A DNA stretch of 55,484 nt, taken from the NCBI GenBank assembly GCA_902478365.1, contig CABSKX010000006.1, positions 1 to 55,484 on the forward strand, given 5' to 3'. Below are positions 49,600 to 55,484 of the stretch, one piece after another. The stretch's first letter is position 1, and each line of letters starts with the position of its first letter. The notes below the pieces were generated by a model. It saw nothing but the letters and a program-made list of their open reading frames with translations. It made no database searches and was not told the origin of the DNA. The DNA is from an uncultured Collinsella sp. (GTDB taxonomy: Bacteria > Actinomycetota > Coriobacteriia > Coriobacteriales > Coriobacteriaceae). The translations under genes and the position numbers were made by a program.

Positions 49600-52500
49600 A
49601 TGGCTACGTGGGAACTCAACTGTCAATCGATTCCGTCGTCTACGGGCGACAAGGAGCTCGCTCCCTATCTCGCACGCCAAAAGGCGATGCGCGAGTTTTT
49701 TGAGCGTGTGCTGTTTGTTCCAAAGGACCAGGACAACAACGGCCTGTACTTTTTGGGCGCCACGACCGGCTCGGGCAAAAACTACACCGCCGAGCAAGTC
49801 ACGGCCGACTTGATTGCCGGCGGCTGGGATGAGTCGGGCTGCTTTAATAAATGTCCCGGTCGCCGCACCTTGGTGTTTGTGGTCCCGGGCAAGGACAACC
49901 GCGACAACTATGTTGCAAACGTGCGCCAACTGCTGGTTGATCAGGGCATGGATTGCGATGATGCGGCACGTATGGTGTTCGATCTTCCGCGCGCGGGGGA
50001 GAACATCCTGCATTGGATCGAGGCCACTCGTGGCAAGGGTGCCGTGGGTGTGCGCAAAATTCCGTGTCCCATTGAAGCAGATGACGAGAGCTCTTATCGC
50101 GTCATTAAGCGGGCATGGCGTAACGCTATGGAGGTCGCCGATGATCTTTTGGGCATCCTTGATACAAGGAGACGCCTGGGAAGTGTTGTCGATCGTCTGA
50201 CCCCCAGCCTGCGGGAAAAGCTGTCGTTAGCTGATGCGAGCCTGCGTTGGGCAGTGAGTTGCGAGCTTAAAAACATCACGCGTGGCATGGAGATGATCCC
50301 CCAGATTTGGCCATCTGCGCTACTCAACGACGAGAGCATGCCACATGTGATTGCGTGCACGCCTCAAAAGCTCGTCAACACAATTGATACGGTAACCGGT
50401 TCGGGAGTTGTGCTTTTTAATGCGTCGGCCGCCGAGAAGAGCATGTTTATCTTTGACGAAATCGATCATATGAAGTCCGATATGCTGTCGACGCTGACGG
50501 ACGACCCCGTGACGTTTCAGCCGGATGAGGTGCTGCGCATCCTTGATCGACATTTTAACGGCGGCGTGGTGGATCCTTTGCTGCTGGGAAATCGAGATCA
50601 ATGGATGGCGGTCTACACGCACGCTTCCACGTCGGGCGATCACAAGGGGTCGAATGCCGAGAGGAACAGGGTTTCGCGAGCGAGCGTAGAAGAAGCTGCC
50701 GAAGAAATCGCCAAGGATGCCGAGAATATTCAAAAGGCGCTTGCCTCTTGCATTAAGGAGATGAAACTGCGTTCGCCTTTTGCGCTGTCTGACGACGCGA
50801 AAGAAGGGCAACTCTTCGGTCGACATCTTTTTGGCAGCGACGATATCTCGGTGGGCGACAACTCGATAAACCCGTTGCGCTACAAGCTCAATGAGAACGG
50901 TACCCACAATATGATTACGACTCATGGGGCGAATGGACAGCCAACTGTCAACAAGGCAGTGCGCCGTGCTCGCGGTATCGTCAGGATGGCGGTGGGTCAT
51001 CTTGGCCGCTGCGCTGCGCTTATGGACAGCCTGTATTACGGCGGCATTTCGTACAAAGACGATCTTTCGCGCAAGAACATCATCGATGCGCTGGGCATTA
51101 GGAACGATCGGACCAACGAGAAGTATTTTTGGGATTCGTTGATGATGGCGCTGTTCTTTAAGAACCGTAAGAACGACGATATTGATGCAGTCGACGACTC
51201 GATGTATGCGCGTGGCGTCGACTACCTGGTGATGGAAACCACGCTCGACCATATGTTTACCACGCACCTAACCAGCCATGGCATTGAGCGCATGCCCGAG
51301 GCGTACTTGGCCTCGATTGCCGCCAAAGCGCCCTGCGTGTGCATGAGCGCAACTTGGAGCGCATCGACCGTAAAGAACTTTAACCTGGATTACCTCGACG
51401 AGGTTCACGGCGTGGTTCGCAAGGATACGTGGATTGGCGAGCTCAACCAAGAGATCGTTCGACAGACCAAGCTGTTTAACAAACAGGCGGCAAAGACGTA
51501 CGACGTTGACGTTGCTTGGGTTGACGAAGACAAGAATCTTGCCGGTATGGCAGCGTTGGCCGGCGGCGCCTTTGGTGGAGCCATCGTATCGCCCGACGAG
51601 ACGTACGAGCGCGTGATGGAGTTCTTTGACCAGGTCGGCGTGAGCGAAGGGCTTGCGGTGCGTCTGCGTTTAAAGATTGCCGACAGGGTGGGCACAAGCG
51701 ACGTTAAGAGCATCGAGTTTGAACTGAAGCGCCTAAGCAAAACGCTCGTCGCCGTGAGCACTTGGGCGCTTGGCGTGGCGCGCAACGAGCATCAGGCAGG
51801 AGCCATCTTTACAACGCGCCACATGGGAAACCATGGCGATTTTAATAGTTTGGCGCTGGACCTTGCCCGAGAAATTGTTGCCGAGCTGGTGATTAGGAAC
51901 GTTAAGCGCCCCGAGGCGTCGTACGAGGAGTCGCTCAAGGAGGCCAAGGATATGGTGCCGTGCTTTAACGCTGCAGAATGGGATACCGGTTGGGGCGACG
52001 CTCAAAACCGTCTCGAGATGGGCCAGCCGACCCTGATGTTCATCAATTTGTCGGCCGGTGGCTTTTCCAAGAATCTTAAATACAGGGTGCCGGAAAGTTT
52101 GTGTCGCACGGTGCGACAGGTTTATTGCGGCTTCGAGGATGCCGGCCGCCGTCCCAAGATGGACCTGGACTTCCTGTACATTGAGTCGCCTACGAGCCGT
52201 TTGACGTCGGAAGTCGAGATTAGCGCGGCGACGTTTGTCCAGCAGGCGTTGACAGGTGTGGTTGAACAGGAAGAGCTGGTGGCGCGCGGAGAGGTCCCGT
52301 TTACCGAAAAGCGTCATAACGTACGGCTGCTGCTGTCTGGCACCAAACGGAATCTGCCGGTTCGCAATACCCTCTCTTATCAGGTCGAAGGCGCTCGCAT
52401 TGTGGCGCAGGCGGTGGGCCGCCTGATGCGCACGAGCGTAAAGATGCCCTGCATACAGGTAATGCTCGATCGAGAAATTGCGAACGATTGCAACTTCTCT

Positions 52501-53532
52501 TTCTTACATGATTTGCCGATGGGCTACGAGCTTGAGCAAGTGGTTGGTGCTTGCTCAGCTGCTAACAATCATATGGCGGATGATAAAGACCACGCTGCCG
52601 ATAAGCAGCAGAACCTTGCCGCCTTTAGGAACAACCTTGCCCGGCAAAAGCATGAGAAGCTGGCGTGGAAAGTCACTTCGCTTAATGCTGGGGAGGATGA
52701 TCTGGCTGCCTTTGACGACGAACGCGACTTTTATCTGCATCATTTTTGCTTGCCGTGGGAAGACCTTGCAAACTATCCGGCGCGCCGAAGCACCGCATTG
52801 CATATGCCGTACGTCACGAGTGGTTATGCCTATGCAGAAGGTGGAGCGTGCAAGGTGCCGCACTTTGAGTTTCCCCGCTATGACGGTGAGCCCGTAGAGC
52901 AGATTGCCGCTCGTCTGGAGGACTCCTGCCGCTGCGACAAGGGGCTAAAGGGCGTGACGGTTCGCCAAGTAAGCCAGACGGCTGCCCGTGTGCCCGAGCT
53001 GCTCTCAATTCGCGAGGTGCGCGAACGCTGGTCGCGCGACGGGGTGCCCACGACGTTGCAGCCGGCAGCGACGGCGCACATGACGCCTTACATGTTCCAA
53101 GCGGTGTACCTGGGAGAGCTGGGTGAATCTGCTGGTAGGGCTATCTTCGAGGCGTATTACGATGGCCGTTATTCGCTTACGCGTGGCGATGCGGCACACG
53201 CCGAGACGGGTGGCGACTTTGAGGTGCTCGATGCCGCCGGCAACAAGACCGGGGTGTGGATCGACTTTAAGCACTATCGCATTGGTGCCTATATCGCTTA
53301 TGTTCGCGACGGTCGCGAGGCGTCGGATGCCGAGCACTTTAGGGCGAAGGCTCAAAAGGTTGGGGCGAAACGCCTGCTAATCGTCAACGTTTTGGCTGAT
53401 GAGGCAGCGCTTGAGTGCGTGCCCAAGGCGCTCGACGCCGAAGGGACTGTGTTCTCCGTTCCTTATATGGCCACTGACGGTGCAATCAATCTGGAGATGA
53501 TGGAGGCGGTTCATCGTGCAATCGAAGCATAG
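49600..53532 (+). CDS. SF2 helicase with PD-(D/E)XK nuclease, DdmD-like
   Basis: A 1,310-aa protein. An SF2 helicase core comes first: Walker A LGATTGSGKNYTAEQV (residues 52-67; the usual GKT is GKN), RRTLVFVVPGKDNRDN, DEAD-box MFIFDEIDHMKS (about 284), motif III CVCMSATWS (about 578) and motif VI AQAVGRLMRTS (about 935). A C-terminal PD-(D/E)XK-like site follows: GGDFEVLDAAG then GVWIDFKHYRIG (D-F-K, about 1219) and HFRAKAQKVGAKRLLIV. In Vibrio cholerae DdmD has this architecture and shreds small plasmids when recruited by the Argonaute-like DdmE. The next gene overlaps by 17 bp. ATG 49600 was chosen for its CGGAGG site 7 bp upstream; TTG 49594 is the alternative. Confidence 0.82.
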   Translation: MATWELNCQSIPSSTGDKELAPYLARQKAMREFFERVLFVPKDQDNNGLYFLGATTGSGKNYTAEQVTADLIAGGWDESGCFNKCPGRRTLVFVVPGKDNRDNYVANVRQLLVDQGMDCDDAARMVFDLPRAGENILHWIEATRGKGAVGVRKIPCPIEADDESSYRVIKRAWRNAMEVADDLLGILDTRRRLGSVVDRLTPSLREKLSLADASLRWAVSCELKNITRGMEMIPQIWPSALLNDESMPHVIACTPQKLVNTIDTVTGSGVVLFNASAAEKSMFIFDEIDHMKSDMLSTLTDDPVTFQPDEVLRILDRHFNGGVVDPLLLGNRDQWMAVYTHASTSGDHKGSNAERNRVSRASVEEAAEEIAKDAENIQKALASCIKEMKLRSPFALSDDAKEGQLFGRHLFGSDDISVGDNSINPLRYKLNENGTHNMITTHGANGQPTVNKAVRRARGIVRMAVGHLGRCAALMDSLYYGGISYKDDLSRKNIIDALGIRNDRTNEKYFWDSLMMALFFKNRKNDDIDAVDDSMYARGVDYLVMETTLDHMFTTHLTSHGIERMPEAYLASIAAKAPCVCMSATWSASTVKNFNLDYLDEVHGVVRKDTWIGELNQEIVRQTKLFNKQAAKTYDVDVAWVDEDKNLAGMAALAGGAFGGAIVSPDETYERVMEFFDQVGVSEGLAVRLRLKIADRVGTSDVKSIEFELKRLSKTLVAVSTWALGVARNEHQAGAIFTTRHMGNHGDFNSLALDLAREIVAELVIRNVKRPEASYEESLKEAKDMVPCFNAAEWDTGWGDAQNRLEMGQPTLMFINLSAGGFSKNLKYRVPESLCRTVRQVYCGFEDAGRRPKMDLDFLYIESPTSRLTSEVEISAATFVQQALTGVVEQEELVARGEVPFTEKRHNVRLLLSGTKRNLPVRNTLSYQVEGARIVAQAVGRLMRTSVKMPCIQVMLDREIANDCNFSFLHDLPMGYELEQVVGACSAANNHMADDKDHAADKQQNLAAFRNNLARQKHEKLAWKVTSLNAGEDDLAAFDDERDFYLHHFCLPWEDLANYPARRSTALHMPYVTSGYAYAEGGACKVPHFEFPRYDGEPVEQIAARLEDSCRCDKGLKGVTVRQVSQTAARVPELLSIREVRERWSRDGVPTTLQPAATAHMTPYMFQAVYLGELGESAGRAIFEAYYDGRYSLTRGDAAHAETGGDFEVLDAAGNKTGVWIDFKHYRIGAYIAYVRDGREASDAEHFRAKAQKVGAKRLLIVNVLADEAALECVPKALDAEGTVFSVPYMATDGAINLEMMEAVHRAIEA

Positions 53533-55408
53533 CCAGGCGTGTGGCTTGGGAGACATTGCCGTATCTGAGTTTAAGCTACAGCTCGATGCCGCTGCTGCCG
53601 AGGAGCGCTACTCGGTCTTTTGGTGCAACGTAGGCGATGCCGGTAAGCATGCCGTGGCGAACTTTATGGCCGATGTATGCCAGACGGGTAAGGTCGTCGC
53701 GCTTACGCAGCTTGCGGACAACCGCGTCTTTCTTATGGTCAAAGCGGGCGTGCAGACGGGTGACCTTAATGCCTCGCTTTATCAGGAGCAGGTGGTTCCG
53801 ATTAAAACTAATTGGAACGAGTTGGACGATTACGTTGCGCTCCGTTTGCTGTTCAACTCCTGCTCCCAGTTTGAGGGGATTGAGGACGAAGTTCCCAATG
53901 ACACCGGGCACCTGTATGTCATTAGCACCAAGGGTGCCCGCCGCGATGCTGTCGAAAGCGACGGAAGGGGACCTGCCAAGATCGAAACGGTTGAAATCGT
54001 TATCGATGAGGATTGCACCTTTGATCTTAAGATTCGGACGTTTACCAAGCGCCGTGTGCTTATTGGCAGGGCACAAGGTGACGAGAAAGAGCTCGAGAAG
54101 ATTAAGAGCCAAGTGGGCTACAGGCTATCGCCCGTGGCGACGATGGTGCTTGCCCACGAACAAAAAGACGAGTACATCCTGCGCCGAGCCAAGGGCGACA
54201 AGCCGTCCAAGCGCCGTGATCTGACGTTCTCGGCCCAGGCGGACAAGGTTGCCTATACCAAGAAGGGCATTCTGTATCGAGAGCTGCAGATTCTCGAACG
54301 CCGTTACAGCGACTTCGCCCGGGTGACGCTCATGGAATACCCGCGTAAGAGTTTCTATGAGGTGCTCAAGGGTGATGAGTACGCGCGCGTGGTTGCGGAG
54401 CGCATGGCGGGGCAGCGAATCGTGGTGTCGTTTGCGCGCAATGGGGTTGCCGAAGTGGCGCGCCAGCTGGCCGATCGACTTAACGATTCCTCGTGGGGCA
54501 TTCGCGCATCGTATGGCGGAAGGACCGTGGATTCGTGGGCGCTGAACCTTGTCGTTGTGCCCAATGAAGTTGCTGAGGACGACGGCTATGCCTTACATGT
54601 TGGCGTGGTGGAACAGCACGTGACGCCGGATGTGTGCGAGCCGCTGTTTAAGGTGGCGCCAAAGCAAAAGGATCGCAATGCGCAAGAGGCGATCCTGGGT
54701 GCCATGCTCAAAGAACTGCTGGTAAAGCAGGATGTTGTCGACGAGCGGGTGACGGCGTTTGACCTTGACGCTTTGGATATTGAGTCGGTGACGGTGTGTG
54801 GCTTAGTCGATGTGCCGCATAAAGCAAAGGACAAGATTGAGCTGGATTCGCGTATCGCTACGTTGGCGATTGGCGCGGATGGGGGCATGCGCTATGCCTC
54901 ACATTCGGCAGAGGATGGTCCCGAGGACGAGATGGAGCTCGATCTGCTGACCGCGGACGGCAAACTCGATAAGGGCGCTTATGTCTTTGACGTGCATGCG
55001 AACGGGCGGTCTATGCTTGCGCGCGTGCGGGATACGGGACTGACGACGTTTTCTAACAACTTTATGGCTCTGGTGGGCGAGCATCAGCTCGCGGGCAAGG
55101 CGGGGCGTAAGAAAGAGATTTTCGAGAGCTACAACTCGCCTTATTACGGCATTGGAACGTTCGAGCGCGCGGGCAGGACTTGCTATTTTGTGGGCGTCAA
55201 CAACGGCACCCAGGAGGATATGGCAACGGCGATTCACGTGCGTTCGATTGAGATGCTCGGTGGCGATGATTTATCCGAGTTGTTGGTTCAGCTGGCCAAC
55301 ATAGGCCTTTCGCGCTATAAGGCTCCGTCCGTGTGGCCGATTCCGGTCAAGTATCTCAACGAGTGCGCTGCGCGTGAGGGCGTGGTGGGGGATGGCGGCG
55401 GCAAGTGA
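53516..55408 (+). CDS. Argonaute-like protein, DdmE-like partner
   Basis: A 630-aa protein that starts with GTG 53516, 6 nt after GGAGGCGG, inside the end of the helicase gene. It looks like a divergent prokaryotic Argonaute: a MID-like stretch (FYEVLKGDEYARVVAERM, QRIVVSFARNGVAEVARQ), a PIWI-like core (DSRIATLAIGADGGMRYAS, YGIGTFERAGRTCYFVGVNN) and a C-terminal end IGLSRYKAPSVWPIPVKYL that resembles the Argonaute LPIPxxYAxxxA motif. The DEDX catalytic tetrad is not evident, so it should be a non-cutting guide protein, as in DdmE. Family and function are inferred from shape and neighbour; a HMM or structure search would decide. The stop overlaps a possible 17-codon ORF (ATG 55408) cut short by the window end. 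Confidence 0.72.
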   Translation: MQSKHSQACGLGDIAVSEFKLQLDAAAAEERYSVFWCNVGDAGKHAVANFMADVCQTGKVVALTQLADNRVFLMVKAGVQTGDLNASLYQEQVVPIKTNWNELDDYVALRLLFNSCSQFEGIEDEVPNDTGHLYVISTKGARRDAVESDGRGPAKIETVEIVIDEDCTFDLKIRTFTKRRVLIGRAQGDEKELEKIKSQVGYRLSPVATMVLAHEQKDEYILRRAKGDKPSKRRDLTFSAQADKVAYTKKGILYRELQILERRYSDFARVTLMEYPRKSFYEVLKGDEYARVVAERMAGQRIVVSFARNGVAEVARQLADRLNDSSWGIRASYGGRTVDSWALNLVVVPNEVAEDDGYALHVGVVEQHVTPDVCEPLFKVAPKQKDRNAQEAILGAMLKELLVKQDVVDERVTAFDLDALDIESVTVCGLVDVPHKAKDKIELDSRIATLAIGADGGMRYASHSAEDGPEDEMELDLLTADGKLDKGAYVFDVHANGRSMLARVRDTGLTTFSNNFMALVGEHQLAGKAGRKKEIFESYNSPYYGIGTFERAGRTCYFVGVNNGTQEDMATAIHVRSIEMLGGDDLSELLVQLANIGLSRYKAPSVWPIPVKYLNECAAREGVVGDGGGK

Positions 55409-55484
55409 TGGCGTTGCACAATTATCGCTGGTTGATTTCCGATCTCAGCCGAACACATTGAGCAAATAGGTCATTCCCGCACTT

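Noticed and set aside
49192..50013. 273-codon minus-strand ORF overlapping the helicase start
   Set aside because: Most of it is antisense to the SF2 helicase gene; only its 42-codon C-terminal part falls in the gap and that is weakly supported.

Overview
The window looks like a chromosomal segment of a Coriobacteriia gut actinobacterium, most likely Collinsella. The reasons are the high GC, the GAG/CTG-rich codon use of the housekeeping genes, the compact his operon, and many intergenic palindromes. No marker gene here fixes the species.

Region 1 (1-7.8 kb) is a sugar-amine utilisation locus: a SIS-domain deglycase of the FrlB/GfrF type, a complete mannose-family PTS permease (EIIA, EIIB, EIIC, EIID) and an FrlC-like TIM-barrel epimerase. 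The likely job is PTS uptake of an Amadori product such as fructoselysine or glucoselysine, followed by deglycation of the phosphorylated product. An IS110-family element lies downstream. After it comes a second copy of the deglycase gene with an identical protein and apparently identical DNA. Two transcription units share the same operator-like repeats.

Region 2 (7.8-17.1 kb) is the full histidine pathway in order: a fused hisZ-hisG, then hisD, C, B, H, A, F, I and E, with a convergent PHP-type histidinol phosphatase (HisJ-like).

Region 3 (17.2-27.9 kb) is mostly housekeeping. It holds a LarC C-terminal-domain protein, YfcE-like phosphoesterase, mazG, eno, a FtsB/DivIC-like protein, Ppx/GppA, tRNA-Leu(UAA), a membrane-anchored helical protein, an orphan GatB-like PTS EIIB, a VOC protein, an OmpR/HK two-component pair and a DUF4342-like protein. 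Two copies of a ~174-bp inverted-repeat element flank the two-component block.

Region 4 (27.9-55.4 kb) is an accessory defence island of mixed base composition. It contains an AbiE type IV toxin-antitoxin pair whose antitoxin mRNA seems leaderless, a solitary HsdM/HsdS-like protein without a methylase motif, a VirD4/TraG-like ATPase without membrane segments next to a ClpP-like protease, and an AT-rich LlaI-type restriction-modification operon (two-domain D12 adenine methylase, unknown protein, McrB-like GTPase, McrC-like PD-(D/E)XK subunit). Next are a WYL regulator coupled to a 1,533-aa SF1 helicase with a HEPN-like motif, several unknown small or membrane proteins, and finally a translationally coupled SF2 helicase-nuclease plus an Argonaute-like partner. 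I read that last pair as a DdmDE-type plasmid-defence system.

The strongest discovery candidates are the DdmDE-like pair, the WYL/SF1-HEPN pair, the LlaI-type operon, the exact deglycase duplication around the IS110 element, and the paired ~174-bp elements. All family assignments are from motif recognition by eye; no database search or folding was run.
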